Positions 51,400 to 60,104 of a stretch of 64,000 nucleotides of DNA are shown here, piece by piece. The notes beneath the pieces are model-generated. The model saw only the letters and a program-made list of their open reading frames with translations, had not been told where the DNA came from and did no database searches. Source of the DNA: Paraeggerthella hongkongensis (GTDB lineage: Bacteria; Actinomycetota; Coriobacteriia; Coriobacteriales; Eggerthellaceae); NCBI RefSeq assembly GCF_003726035.1, contig NZ_QICD01000001.1, positions 1 through 64,000 of the forward strand, in the 5' to 3' direction. Both the position numbers and the translations under genes were made by a program. Numbering within the stretch: the stretch's first letter is position 1; every line of letters starts with the position of its first letter.

Positions 51400-52743
51400 A
51401 TGGCGAAGGACATCCCCTACGATCAGAAGTACTACGATCCGGAGATCGAGTGCATGCCGCGGCCCCAGCTGGAGGAGCTGCAGCTGCAGCGATTGCAGGA
51501 TATGGTGGCCTACGCGTACGAGAACACGGTGTACTACAAGCGCGCGTTCGACGAGGCCGGCGTCAAGCCCTCCGATATCGAAACGCTTGAGGACATTGCG
51601 AAGTTCCCGTTCATCGACAAGAAGACCGAGCGCGATACGCAGCACGTGGGAAGCTTCTTCGGCGAGATGTGCTCCGTGCCCGAAGAGGACGTCATCTTCA
51701 TGGCCACGTCTTCGGGTTCCACGGGCGTGCCCACGGTGAGCCCGTTCACGCAGGAGGACTTCGACCTGTGGCAGGATACTGAGGCGCGTCTGTTCTGGCA
51801 GGCCGGCATGCGCCCGAACGATCGGTACGTGCATGCGCTCAACTTCGCGCTGTACGTGGGCGGCCCCGACGTCATCGGTGCGCAGAGACTGGGCGCGCTG
51901 GCCATCTGGGTGGGTGCGGTGCCGTCCGACCGTCTGTTGTTCGTGCTGAAGCAGTACCAACCCACCGTCATCTGGACGTCGCCTTCGTACGCATGGCATT
52001 TGGGCGAGGTGGCGAAGGAGAAGGGGTACGACCCGCGCACCGACTTCAACATCCACACCATCATTGTTGCTGGCGAGGCGGGCGGTTCCATCAAATCCAC
52101 GCGCGAAAGCATCGAGGACTTGTGGGGCGCGAAGGTTGTTGACTTCTACGGTCTGTCCGACATTTACGGCGCATGCGCTGCGGCGTGCGAGGCCCACGAC
52201 GGCCTGCACATCGTGGAGGACCAGATTCTGGTCGAGACGGTGAACCCGAACACGGGCGAGGTGCTGGCTCCGGGCGAGACGGGCGAGCTGGTGTACACCA
52301 CGTTGAGCAAGAAGGCGCGCCCGATGATTCGCTTCCGTACAGGCGACATCGGCTACGTGAGCACCGACACGTGCGAATGCGGCCGTACGCTTGCGCGCAT
52401 TCACATTACGGGCCGCAAGGACGAGATGTTCATCGTGAGCGCCGTCAACGTGTTCCCGAGCGATATCGAGTTCGTGGTGCGCGGCCTGGAAGGCCTGACG
52501 GGCGAGTACTCCATTCGCGTGTACGAGCAGGACTTCACGTGCAAATACGAGGTGTCCGTGGAGCGCGCGCTGGGCAGCGACGAGCCTTACGACGAGGTAG
52601 CGAAGCGCACGATGGCGGCCATCAAGGCGCATGTGGGCGTGCGCCCGCAGAAGGTCATCGTGTATGATGCGGGCAAGCTGGGAACGTCGTCGGAGCACAA
52701 GGCCTCGCGCTTCATCGACGAGCGCAGCTGCCAGACTCGATAG
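51400..52743 (+). CDS. Phenylacetate-CoA ligase-like adenylating enzyme
   Basis: A 447-residue member of the PaaK branch of the ANL superfamily: AMP-binding loop MATSSGSTGVPTVSPF, YGLSDIYG, RFRTGDIGY and the hinge/lysine region ITGRKDEM. It activates an aryl or arylacetic acid as its CoA thioester via an adenylate; the acid is not known. AAGGAG supports the ATG at 51400. The next gene, a free-standing LysR effector domain, follows after 15 bases; a full LysR is divergent. Some gut anaerobes use such ligases for aromatic acids or bile acids. Confidence 0.87.
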   Translation: MAKDIPYDQKYYDPEIECMPRPQLEELQLQRLQDMVAYAYENTVYYKRAFDEAGVKPSDIETLEDIAKFPFIDKKTERDTQHVGSFFGEMCSVPEEDVIFMATSSGSTGVPTVSPFTQEDFDLWQDTEARLFWQAGMRPNDRYVHALNFALYVGGPDVIGAQRLGALAIWVGAVPSDRLLFVLKQYQPTVIWTSPSYAWHLGEVAKEKGYDPRTDFNIHTIIVAGEAGGSIKSTRESIEDLWGAKVVDFYGLSDIYGACAAACEAHDGLHIVEDQILVETVNPNTGEVLAPGETGELVYTTLSKKARPMIRFRTGDIGYVSTDTCECGRTLARIHITGRKDEMFIVSAVNVFPSDIEFVVRGLEGLTGEYSIRVYEQDFTCKYEVSVERALGSDEPYDEVAKRTMAAIKAHVGVRPQKVIVYDAGKLGTSSEHKASRFIDERSCQTR

Positions 52744-52758
52744 GGAAGGATTCTACCC

Positions 52759-53412
52759 ATGGCTAACACCTTTGCAGTTTCCGGTCAGCACTACCTGTTC
52801 AACGTTCAGACGTTCGCCCATGTGGTTCTGGCTTTGGGCGGCGATGCGTACGCGTATGCGCTGCGGGATCGCACGACGCAAGGCGTCATCGATGATGTTG
52901 CGTTGGGAAAAAGCCAGTTGGGCGTGCTGTTCCAGACGTCGGCTTCTGCCGAGGCTCTGAACGTCGCGCTTGACCAGGCGGGCCTTGAATTCGTGGAGCT
53001 TATCGAGTCGGCCCCGCGCGTTGCGCTGCCGGCCAGCCATCCCATGGTGAACGCTGCCAGCCTTGCCCTGGAGGATATGGAGGATTATCCCTACTTGTAC
53101 TTCGAGCAGGACGAGGATTCTCCGGTTGCCTTCGCCGAGGAAGCGCTTGCGGGCGTGCCGCGTGCCAAGAGCATCGCCTGCACCGACCGTGCGTCGCTTT
53201 CGGAGTTGATCGTAGCGCTGAACGGCTATACGGTGACGAGCGGCATTTTGGTGGGCATTTCCGACGGCGCTGGGCTGAACACCGTGCCGCTCGATACCGA
53301 TGTGTCGCTGCATTTGGGCTACGTGGTGCGCAAGGGCGAGCAGCTGGACGAAACCGCCCAGCGTTTCGTTGACACGCTGAAAAAGAATCTGATCAAGTAC
53401 GCGCGATTCTAG
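52759..53412 (+). CDS. Free-standing LysR-type effector-binding domain (no DNA-binding domain)
   Basis: A 217-residue protein collinear with the effector domain of the LysR at 50193-51125: SGQHYLFNVQTFAHVV matches STQHYAFSVQAFVNVV, VIDDVALGKSQLGVLF matches IIDDVRAFRSEVGILY, NGYTVTSGIL matches NGYTLSTGVL, and VPLDTDVSLHLGYVV matches IPLDTDEGERMQVGYI. The gene has its own ribosome site (GGAAGGA) and no upstream helix-turn-helix; the ATG is 15 bases after the ligase stop. It lacks a signal peptide, so it is cytosolic. It could bind the ligase substrate or product, or form mixed oligomers with the LysR. Confidence 0.87.
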   Translation: MANTFAVSGQHYLFNVQTFAHVVLALGGDAYAYALRDRTTQGVIDDVALGKSQLGVLFQTSASAEALNVALDQAGLEFVELIESAPRVALPASHPMVNAASLALEDMEDYPYLYFEQDEDSPVAFAEEALAGVPRAKSIACTDRASLSELIVALNGYTVTSGILVGISDGAGLNTVPLDTDVSLHLGYVVRKGEQLDETAQRFVDTLKKNLIKYARF

Positions 53413-53423
53413 GCGAATCGCTC

Positions 53424-53507
53424 GATGAGACGAAGGGACGGGGTCAATGACTCATTTTCGGCCGCAGGCCAGAAAATGAGTCATTGACCCCGTCCCTTCG
53501 TCTCATC
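53424..53507. repeat. 84-base hairpin with a perfect 36-bp stem
   Basis: 53424-53459 is exactly complementary to 53472-53507 with a 12-base loop that itself contains GGCC-GCA-GGCC. It separates two convergent genes. The right arm contains the stop codon of the flippase gene (53503-53505). The arm includes GACGGGGTCAATGACTCATT. Confidence 0.96.
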
Positions 53508-55092
53508 CTTCGTCGTCGTTTGGATGGCGTCTGCCGGCCAGGTCGCGAGCCTCTTCGCTCACGATGGGGCCTGCATGTGCGCCGCGTTTTTCCAGCACGC
53601 GTTCGCGTCGTGCTCGCTCGGCCCGCGCTTCGCTGGGACGCGGACGGTCGACGTGCTGCGGAGCGGTTTCATGCGGGGCCTCGGCCTTGGAGAAGCCCAT
53701 GCGTATGCCGATGTATTCGCTGACCAGCAGCACGAACAAGATGCACATGACAATGAGGTAGCCGATGATGGCGCCTGGCAAGCCGGTGAAGTTCACCAGC
53801 AGGATGGGCACGAAGAGCGAGAATCCGAACGTGATCACATAGAGGCGCGTAACGGCTTTTTGACGACGCAGGACGGTGATCACTTGGTAGAGAAAGTCGA
53901 TTGCCGCCGTAACGCCGCCTGCGGCCAGCATGATGAAGCACAGGCCGCGGAACTGCTCGAAGTCCAAACCGTACATGAAGCTCATCACGGGAATGCCGAT
54001 AGTGGCCATGATGCCGGCTACGATCAGCGTGATGGCGACGATCACGGCCAGCACGGCGATAATGGTGAGGTCGAACCGCTTGCGCTTGTCGGGATCGGCC
54101 CAAGCTTCGGCCATGCGAACCAGCATGGGCTTGTAGATGAGACCGATGGTCAATAAGATGGCTTGGGCGGGGAAGTACAGCGCGTTGAAGTACAACTGGT
54201 TGTCGTAGCTGAGCACGCCTTCCATCACGAACTTCGGCATATTGTCGATGAGCGCATACATGAACAGCGCCACGAACAGGGGAAAGCACTGCTTGAACAA
54301 TGCTGCGACACTGCCCATGCTCACGCGGCGCGACTTCGGCGTTTCGAACAATGCCAAGGGAAACGTCAAGAACAGGAACGTGGCCGCAGCGGCAATGGCC
54401 ATGGCGATGCAAGCGGCTCCAAGATTGCGCGTGACCAGCAGTACCAGCGAGAACACGATGAACACGGCTACCGAACGAAGAGCTTGGGATATTCCGGCAA
54501 GGTAGAGCTTGTCCACTTGCTGCAGACGCCCCTCGTAGACGTCGGCCAAGCCGTCGATCATCTTGTACGCGTATACGCCCAAGCTTATGACCAGCATCTG
54601 GTCGGTATAACCGCGGATGGAGCAGTATGCCACGCCCGCTATCACCATGATGGCGCAGGTGATCCAGCGGTTCACTTGGTAGTCGGCGAACGAGTGATCT
54701 TCGGCTAGGTCGGATACTTGAAAGGTGCGCACGCCGTAGTTGGCAAGGATCATGAGCAGCGTGCCGGTGACGAATGCGAGCGAGAACATGCCGGCTTGCT
54801 CGACGCCTGCCAGCTGCGTGGCTACGATGGTGAGGAACGGGAATACCATGCCCCACGTAGCGATGCCCAGCGTGTTGCACACGTAGTCGCGCGTGGTGCG
54901 TCCGGCGGCATATTCCTCTTGCTGCGCTGAAAGGGAGCGCTCCGAGACTGCTCCTAGCAGGCGATTGCACCAATGGTTGACGGCGCGCGTGATGAAGCTG
55001 GGTTTGCGCGGCTTCTTGCCCGCGCGGCGCATGCGCTCCCGACGATTGGCCGTGGCGTTTGTTTGCGCGTCTCGCGTTGGCATGCGATCCAT
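53503..55092 (-). CDS. Polysaccharide/lipid flippase-like membrane protein (MOP superfamily)
   Basis: A 529-residue protein with a basic N-terminal tail (about 1-40), about 14 membrane helices and a charged C-terminal tail rich in Arg/Glu. The layout fits Wzx/MurJ-like flippases of the MOP superfamily, which move lipid-linked saccharides outward; MATE exporters are the alternative. The start is uncertain: ATG at 55092 has AAGGAG 13 bases upstream, an ATG at 55119 lies nearer the promoter. The final codons and stop are provided by the long hairpin at 53424-53507, so the C-terminus may have been altered by an insertion. Confidence 0.8.
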   Translation of the reverse strand: MDRMPTRDAQTNATANRRERMRRAGKKPRKPSFITRAVNHWCNRLLGAVSERSLSAQQEEYAAGRTTRDYVCNTLGIATWGMVFPFLTIVATQLAGVEQAGMFSLAFVTGTLLMILANYGVRTFQVSDLAEDHSFADYQVNRWITCAIMVIAGVAYCSIRGYTDQMLVISLGVYAYKMIDGLADVYEGRLQQVDKLYLAGISQALRSVAVFIVFSLVLLVTRNLGAACIAMAIAAAATFLFLTFPLALFETPKSRRVSMGSVAALFKQCFPLFVALFMYALIDNMPKFVMEGVLSYDNQLYFNALYFPAQAILLTIGLIYKPMLVRMAEAWADPDKRKRFDLTIIAVLAVIVAITLIVAGIMATIGIPVMSFMYGLDFEQFRGLCFIMLAAGGVTAAIDFLYQVITVLRRQKAVTRLYVITFGFSLFVPILLVNFTGLPGAIIGYLIVMCILFVLLVSEYIGIRMGFSKAEAPHETAPQHVDRPRPSEARAERARRERVLEKRGAHAGPIVSEEARDLAGRRHPNDDEG

Positions 55093-55143
55093 AGGCTGCG
55101 TCGAGCTCCTTCGCTGCATAGGCTGATTCGTTTCACTCCAAGC

Positions 55144-55149
55144 ATTATA
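55144..55149 (-). promoter_or_regulatory. -10 box (TATAAT) of the flippase gene
   Basis: Reads TATAAT on the minus strand, 52 bases before the chosen ATG. The best -35 candidate (TTGGAG) is 19 bases away. Confidence 0.55.
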
Positions 55150-55345
55150 GGGGTCGGGTTCGATGGGCCTCCAAGATTCATAGCAGGAGCAAATGGGGGG
55201 GGAGGTCGTGCGCGGCGTCGTCGGTCGAAAGCGTTCGCTCCCCAATTGGGGGAGTTTGACGGCTGGTCGTCTGCGCGCGCCTGTGAACGCGCGAGGGCAA
55301 CGCTATACTGGGATGATTACTGCTTGGCACGAATGGAGATAGGGC

Positions 55346-56332
55346 ATGATCGAGGTACTGTGGCATGGCCGCGGCGGCCAGGGCGCATTCACGGCGGCGC
55401 GGCTGCTGGGTGCGGCAGCGTCGCTTTCCGAAGGCCGTTACGCGCTGGCGTTTCCATCGTTTGGACCCGAGCGGCGCGGTGCGCCGATGCGCGCGTTCAC
55501 GAAGATGGACGATGCGCCTATCGGCGACCGGAGCGCTGTCGCGCGCGCCGATTACGTGGTGTATCTGGATGAAACGCTGCTGGGGTCTGGCTGGGAGCAT
55601 GAGCTCAAGCCTGGAGGGCGCGTGCTGGTGAACAGCGCTGCAGCTTTCGATGACGAGCGTATCCTAGCCATCGACGCCGATGGCATTTCCGCTTCGTTTC
55701 TGGGGCGCTCCATTCCCAATACGGTGTTTCTTGGAGCGATCGCGGGCCTGTGCGATCGGGTGTCGCTCCAAGACGTGGGCGAGGCGATTCGCCAGTACAT
55801 GCCGGAAAAACTGCACGGGACGAACCTGGCGATCGTGAAGGAAGCGCTCCGACGGATGGCCGATGCTTCCGATGCGGTTGCGACCGGTCAGATGGCTGCT
55901 GCGGGGATTGCGGTTGAATCCGACGAAGGCGATCTGCGCGCGGAAGACCTCGAGGCGGCCGAAGGCTCGGGGAGTTCGTCCTTGGGATCGCCCGTTCGCC
56001 CGCCCGCGCGCATCTGCACCTTGCGCAGCGGGGATGCCTTGGACCCCGCCGTGTTCGCGCGCACCACGTGCTTCGAGGCGGGTTATCTGACTGCCAAGAA
56101 CGCCGGTTGGCGCAACGTGCGCCCCGTGATCGACGCTGCTGCGTGCACGGGTTGCCTCCAGTGCTATTGGCTGTGCCCGGACGGCACGGTGTTCAAAGTC
56201 GACCAGGTTGAGCCCACCGGCGCTCCTGTTGCCATTGACCTGGACTTTTGCAAAGGTTGCGGCGTGTGCGCGAAGGCTTGCAAGTTCGATGCGATCGCCA
56301 TGATTCCTGAAAGCGAGGCGGATGCCCGATGA
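55346..56332 (+). CDS. 2-Oxoacid:ferredoxin oxidoreductase, fused gamma and delta subunits
   Basis: A 328-residue fusion. Residues 1-180 are the gamma (PorG) domain, starting IEVLWHGRGGQGAFTAARLL. Residues about 250-320 are the delta (PorD) ferredoxin with two 4Fe-4S motifs, CTGCLQCYWLCPDG and CKGCGVCAKACKF. A low-complexity linker (about 185-230) joins them. GATAGGG precedes the ATG. Its stop overlaps the alpha-subunit start by four bases. The complex decarboxylates a 2-oxo acid to an acyl-CoA and passes electrons to ferredoxin. Confidence 0.92.
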   Translation: MIEVLWHGRGGQGAFTAARLLGAAASLSEGRYALAFPSFGPERRGAPMRAFTKMDDAPIGDRSAVARADYVVYLDETLLGSGWEHELKPGGRVLVNSAAAFDDERILAIDADGISASFLGRSIPNTVFLGAIAGLCDRVSLQDVGEAIRQYMPEKLHGTNLAIVKEALRRMADASDAVATGQMAAAGIAVESDEGDLRAEDLEAAEGSGSSSLGSPVRPPARICTLRSGDALDPAVFARTTCFEAGYLTAKNAGWRNVRPVIDAAACTGCLQCYWLCPDGTVFKVDQVEPTGAPVAIDLDFCKGCGVCAKACKFDAIAMIPESEADAR

Positions 56333-57549
56333 AGAGGTTCCTTTCTGGCGACGAAGCGCTGGCGGAGGGCGTGCGCCTGGCGCGTCCGCAGGTCATCAGC
56401 GCGTATCCCATCACGCCGCAAACGGTGGTGGTTGAGCGTTTGAGCGAGATGGTGGAAGAGGGCGCGCTTGCCGCCGAGTACGTGCACGTGGAGTCCGAGC
56501 ATTCGGCGCTGTCGTGCGCCATCGGTGCTTCGGCCACGGGCGCCCGCACGTTCACGGCTACGTCGAGCCAGGGTTTGCTGTACATGGCAGAATGCCTGAC
56601 CTACGCATCGGGCGGGCGGTTTCCCATTGTCATGATGAACGCGAACCGCGCGACCGCGCTGCCGTGGAACATTTACGGCGACCAGCGAGATTCGCTCGCT
56701 TTGCTGGATCACGGCTGGATTCAGGTGTATGCGCAGGATAATCAGGAGGCGCTCGATCTTGCGCTCATGGCGTATGCGCTGGCGGAGGACCCGGCGGTCA
56801 TGACGCCGGTGATGGTGAACCTGGACGGCTTCGCGCTCACGCATACGTACGAAACCGTGGACGTGCCTGAACCAGAGCAGGCCGATGCGTTTCTGCCTCC
56901 CTACGAGCCCGCTGGAAACCATTTCGATTTCGAGCATCCCGTGAACATCGGATTTTCGGCAGGCCCTGAGTACAACCGCTATTTCAAGTACTGGGAGCAT
57001 CGCGACATGCTGAACGCCCCTGACGTGGTGACGCAGATCGAGCGTCGTTTCGCCGAGGTGTTCGGGCGTCAGTATACCGGCATGATCGAAACGCTGAGCT
57101 GCGACGATGCCGACGTTGTTCTTGTTACGCTGGGGTCGGCTGCCGGCCTTGCGCGCTCTGCGGTCGCGCAGTTGCGCGCCGAGGGCGTCCGCGCGGGCAT
57201 GCTGCGCATTCGCTACCTGCGCCCCATGCCTTCGGAACTGATTGCCGAGGCGTTGCGAGGCACGAAGGCGGTGGGCGTTTTGGAGAAAGACATTTCGTTC
57301 GGCTCGGAGGGAACCGTGTTCACGAACGTCAATTCGGCGCTGCAGCAGGCGGGCGTGTGCGTTCCCACGTACAACTTCATAGGAGGTTTGGGCGGCGACG
57401 ACATTTCGGAATCGCAGATGATCGGCATGTTCCGCGCTCTCCAGCAGGCAGCTGGCGGCGCGGATCCCGCCATCTTGCCGCACGTGTCGTTTTTGGGCGT
57501 CGATGACGTTTTGCCGGCTGATGCGCTGGGTTTGGAAGGGGGGCGATAG
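56329..57549 (+). CDS. porA: 2-Oxoacid:ferredoxin oxidoreductase, alpha subunit
   Basis: A 406-residue alpha subunit: YPITPQT near the N-terminus (TPP pyrimidine side), HSALSCAIGASATGARTFTA and the MNANRATALPWNIYGDQ block typical of the PorA/VorB group. It pairs with the beta subunit encoded 3 bases downstream. Pyruvate is the commonest substrate; branched-chain 2-oxo acids are possible. The symbol is given by family, not by proof of substrate. Confidence 0.88.
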   Translation: MKRFLSGDEALAEGVRLARPQVISAYPITPQTVVVERLSEMVEEGALAAEYVHVESEHSALSCAIGASATGARTFTATSSQGLLYMAECLTYASGGRFPIVMMNANRATALPWNIYGDQRDSLALLDHGWIQVYAQDNQEALDLALMAYALAEDPAVMTPVMVNLDGFALTHTYETVDVPEPEQADAFLPPYEPAGNHFDFEHPVNIGFSAGPEYNRYFKYWEHRDMLNAPDVVTQIERRFAEVFGRQYTGMIETLSCDDADVVLVTLGSAAGLARSAVAQLRAEGVRAGMLRIRYLRPMPSELIAEALRGTKAVGVLEKDISFGSEGTVFTNVNSALQQAGVCVPTYNFIGGLGGDDISESQMIGMFRALQQAAGGADPAILPHVSFLGVDDVLPADALGLEGGR

Positions 57550-57551
57550 AA

Positions 57552-58469
57552 ATGGCTCTCAACGCGAAGACCATAGCCAACGACGAGTTCTTCTTCGGCC
57601 ACAAGGCGTGCGCGGGATGCGGCGGATCCCTTGTCGTGCGCGCTGCGCTCAAGGTGCTGGGCCCGAACGCCGTTGCTGCGCTGCCTGCGGGATGCATGAG
57701 CGCCGTCGGGTTCAACTTTCCGCAGCTTTCCTTTGCCAATAACGCAATGATCACGCCTTTTGCGGCTACGGCAAGCGTGCTGACCGGCATCGAGGCCGGG
57801 TTGCGCGCGCAGGGCAAGAAGCTCGACGACTGCACCGTGGTGGGCTTTGCGGGCGATGGCGGTACGGCCGACATCGGCATTCAGGCGCTGTCCGGGGCGA
57901 TCGATCGCAACGACGACGTGCTGTACATTTGCTACGACAACGAGGCGTACATGAACACGGGCATCCAAAAAAGCTCGCTGACGCCTTTTGGCGCCAAGAC
58001 CACCACGACGCCTGCCGGTCGCAACGTGCACGGCTGCCTGACGCAGAAGAAGAACATGTTCGAAATCGTAGCCGCGCACGGCATCCCGTACGCGGCCACG
58101 GCAAGCGTCGGCTACTTGAACGATTTCGTCCGCAAGGTGGAGCGCGCCCGGGACATCAAAGGCACGCGCTACATCCATGTGATGGCTCCGTGCCCGACGG
58201 GGTGGGGTTGCGGCGTGGATGAGATGGTGGACATTGCGAAGGACATCGTGGACACGGGCTTGTGGTATTTGGCCGAGTACGAGGGCGAAGCGGTGTGCGG
58301 CCAGTACGGGGGTCGTTTCAAGCTGAACAGGAACCCGAAGGAGTTCGCCAGCGTTGAGGCGTACCTGCGCAGGCAGGGCCGCTTCAAGGCGCTTTCCGAT
58401 GACGAGATCGCCAGCGTTGAAGCGGGTCGTGACGCTGCGTGGGAGGTCATGCGCCGAGATTGGGCGTGA
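57552..58469 (+). CDS. porB: 2-Oxoacid:ferredoxin oxidoreductase, beta subunit
   Basis: A 305-residue TPP-binding subunit with CAGCGGSL (FeS cysteines at the N-terminus), and the TPP/Mg motif GFAGDGGTADIG, continuing to CYDNEAYMNTGIQKS. These are the family hallmarks. It ends the three-gene operon, closed by the terminator at 58524. Confidence 0.93.
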   Translation: MALNAKTIANDEFFFGHKACAGCGGSLVVRAALKVLGPNAVAALPAGCMSAVGFNFPQLSFANNAMITPFAATASVLTGIEAGLRAQGKKLDDCTVVGFAGDGGTADIGIQALSGAIDRNDDVLYICYDNEAYMNTGIQKSSLTPFGAKTTTTPAGRNVHGCLTQKKNMFEIVAAHGIPYAATASVGYLNDFVRKVERARDIKGTRYIHVMAPCPTGWGCGVDEMVDIAKDIVDTGLWYLAEYEGEAVCGQYGGRFKLNRNPKEFASVEAYLRRQGRFKALSDDEIASVEAGRDAAWEVMRRDWA

Positions 58470-58523
58470 TCAGGGATTTGCGGGATGCGAAAGGGCGCCG
58501 CTTGAACAGCGGTGACTTTTTTA

Positions 58524-58570
58524 CGAGACGGAGGGACGGGCTGCTGGCTCTGCCCTCCGTCTCGTTTTTT
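58524..58570 (+). terminator. Intrinsic terminator of the oxidoreductase operon
   Basis: A 12-bp perfect stem (58524-58535 with 58553-58564, arm CGAGACGGAGGG) is followed by TTTTTT. Confidence 0.94.
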
Positions 58571-58611
58571 GTCGCGCCTTCCCTGTACAATAGAACAATC
58601 GTATGATATAG

Positions 58612-58631
58612 TTTGATCTATCAAAAGATAG
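58612..58631. promoter_or_regulatory. Overlapping palindromes, likely antitoxin operator
   Basis: TTTGAT-CT-ATCAAA (58612-58625) overlaps CTATC-AAAA-GATAG (58618-58631), just upstream of the ribosome site of the XRE-type gene. A TGTACA / 17 / TATAGT promoter appears to end at this point. Autorepression by the antitoxin is expected. Confidence 0.65.
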
Positions 58632-58647
58632 TAATTGGGAGGTAATC

Positions 58648-59217
58648 ATGTCACATGATCTAACTTCGCAGGATATCAAGAGGATCCGGGAAAAGTACGG
58701 GCTGACGCAGCAAGGGTTTGCGCGCTTGCTGGGGCTTGGCGAGGCCAGCGTGGTTCGGTACGAAAACGGCCAAACTCCCAGCAAGGCGAATGCGAACCTC
58801 ATTCGTGCTGCGGAGGACCCCAGGTTTCTTGCGGATTGCCTTGAGCGCGACGGGGCCTTGCTTGCGGACAGCCAGCGTGAGAAAACCGAGAAGATCGTGT
58901 ACGCGCTGGTTTCTTTCGACAAGGATGGAGACGCCATGGACATCAACGAACTGTACGAAATCACGCTTCAGCAGGAAGTTCTTAACGAGCAGGCTGCGCA
59001 GATAATGGGGAAGGTGGCGCGTTTGCGCGGCGCTGCCCAGCGGCGAGGGGATGTGGTGGCCGAAGCTGTATTCGAGGACGTGCTCAAGCAGCTTGCCTTG
59101 ATACGACCGAGCATCACCTATCGAGAGAATTTGAACGATGTCAAGCTTTCCGAAATCAGGGGGCAAATAGAGTGCTTGCGCAATCTCGCGGAAGCGCGCC
59201 AGGCAAAGGTTGCCTGA
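58648..59217 (+). CDS. XRE-type helix-turn-helix antitoxin of a zeta/PezT-like toxin
   Basis: A 189-residue protein with an N-terminal Cro/CI-type domain (IREKYGLTQQGFARLLGLGE, then SVVRYENG) and a long helical C-terminal half (about 85-189) without known motif. The layout is that of PezA, whose C-terminal helices inhibit the PezT/zeta kinase. GGGAGG precedes the ATG. The stop lies one base before the toxin ATG. Confidence 0.85.
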   Translation: MSHDLTSQDIKRIREKYGLTQQGFARLLGLGEASVVRYENGQTPSKANANLIRAAEDPRFLADCLERDGALLADSQREKTEKIVYALVSFDKDGDAMDINELYEITLQQEVLNEQAAQIMGKVARLRGAAQRRGDVVAEAVFEDVLKQLALIRPSITYRENLNDVKLSEIRGQIECLRNLAEARQAKVA

Positions 59218-59218
59218 T

Positions 59219-59998
59219 ATGGAGAATCTTGCGGATTACTCGGATTACTCGGATGACGAGTTTGGCGAAGGGTTGCAGACGATCATCAGTGTGCTACTTT
59301 CGAACAAACGTTGCGCTCCTGCGGAGCGTCCCTGTGCAGTATTGCTAGGAGGTCAAAGCGGCGCTGGAAAGACGACGTTGCATCGATTGATTCAGGACTC
59401 CTTTTCGGGCGACATACTTGTTGTCAACGGCGACGAATACCGTTCTTTCCACCCGTCTTTTAAGCAAATCGGCGAGCAATACGGTGTTGATGCTCCTTCC
59501 TATACGGCTGCCTGGGCGGGTCAGATGGTCGAAGCGGTTGTTGACGCTCTTTCCGTGATGGGGTACAACCTGATCATCGAAGGAACGCTGCGGACATCCG
59601 AGGTCCCTCTCAAGACGGCAAGGCTCTTGCGCGATCGGGGATACGACGTCTCGCTGGCGCTGATGGCGGTGAAGCCGGAACTATCGCTGGTAAGTTGCCA
59701 GCTGCGATACGAGCAAATGCGCATTGCGGGAACGGAGCCTCGGGCGGTCGACCCGAGTCACCATCTTTTGATCGTTGAAAGCATCGTCAGCAACTTGAAG
59801 GTGCTCGAGGAGTCGGGACTGTTCGATACCGTGAGCTTGTACGATCGCGCTGAGCGTCGATTGTTCTTCAGCGAAGATGACGGCGGGCTTGCATGCGATG
59901 CGCTCGAACGAATCTTGTTCGGTGCATGGAGCGACGAAGAGCGCTTGCACTTAGCGTATTTGGAGCGAAGGCTGGCAGAGCTGAAAACCATTCGCTGA
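59219..59998 (+). CDS. Zeta/PezT-type toxin (UDP-N-acetylglucosamine kinase-like)
   Basis: A 259-residue P-loop kinase: Walker A GGQSGAGKTT at 44-53, then VVNGDEYRSFHPSF, where Asp 72 is the catalytic-base position, and IIEGTLR, a family block. Zeta toxins phosphorylate UDP-GlcNAc and stop cell-wall synthesis. An alternative TTG start at 59210 overlaps the antitoxin gene. Arg residues at 184-190 (GTEPRAVD) fit the nucleotide-sugar binding region. Confidence 0.88.
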   Translation: MENLADYSDYSDDEFGEGLQTIISVLLSNKRCAPAERPCAVLLGGQSGAGKTTLHRLIQDSFSGDILVVNGDEYRSFHPSFKQIGEQYGVDAPSYTAAWAGQMVEAVVDALSVMGYNLIIEGTLRTSEVPLKTARLLRDRGYDVSLALMAVKPELSLVSCQLRYEQMRIAGTEPRAVDPSHHLLIVESIVSNLKVLEESGLFDTVSLYDRAERRLFFSEDDGGLACDALERILFGAWSDEERLHLAYLERRLAELKTIR

Positions 59999-60104
59999 CC
60001 GCCTTGCCTTCGACGTTTGTGTTGACGGGATTCATCCTGGTCAAAACCGTGCATGTCGGAATATGGTACCCTGCTGAACACAGGGAACGGCGAAAGGGAT
60101 CCAT

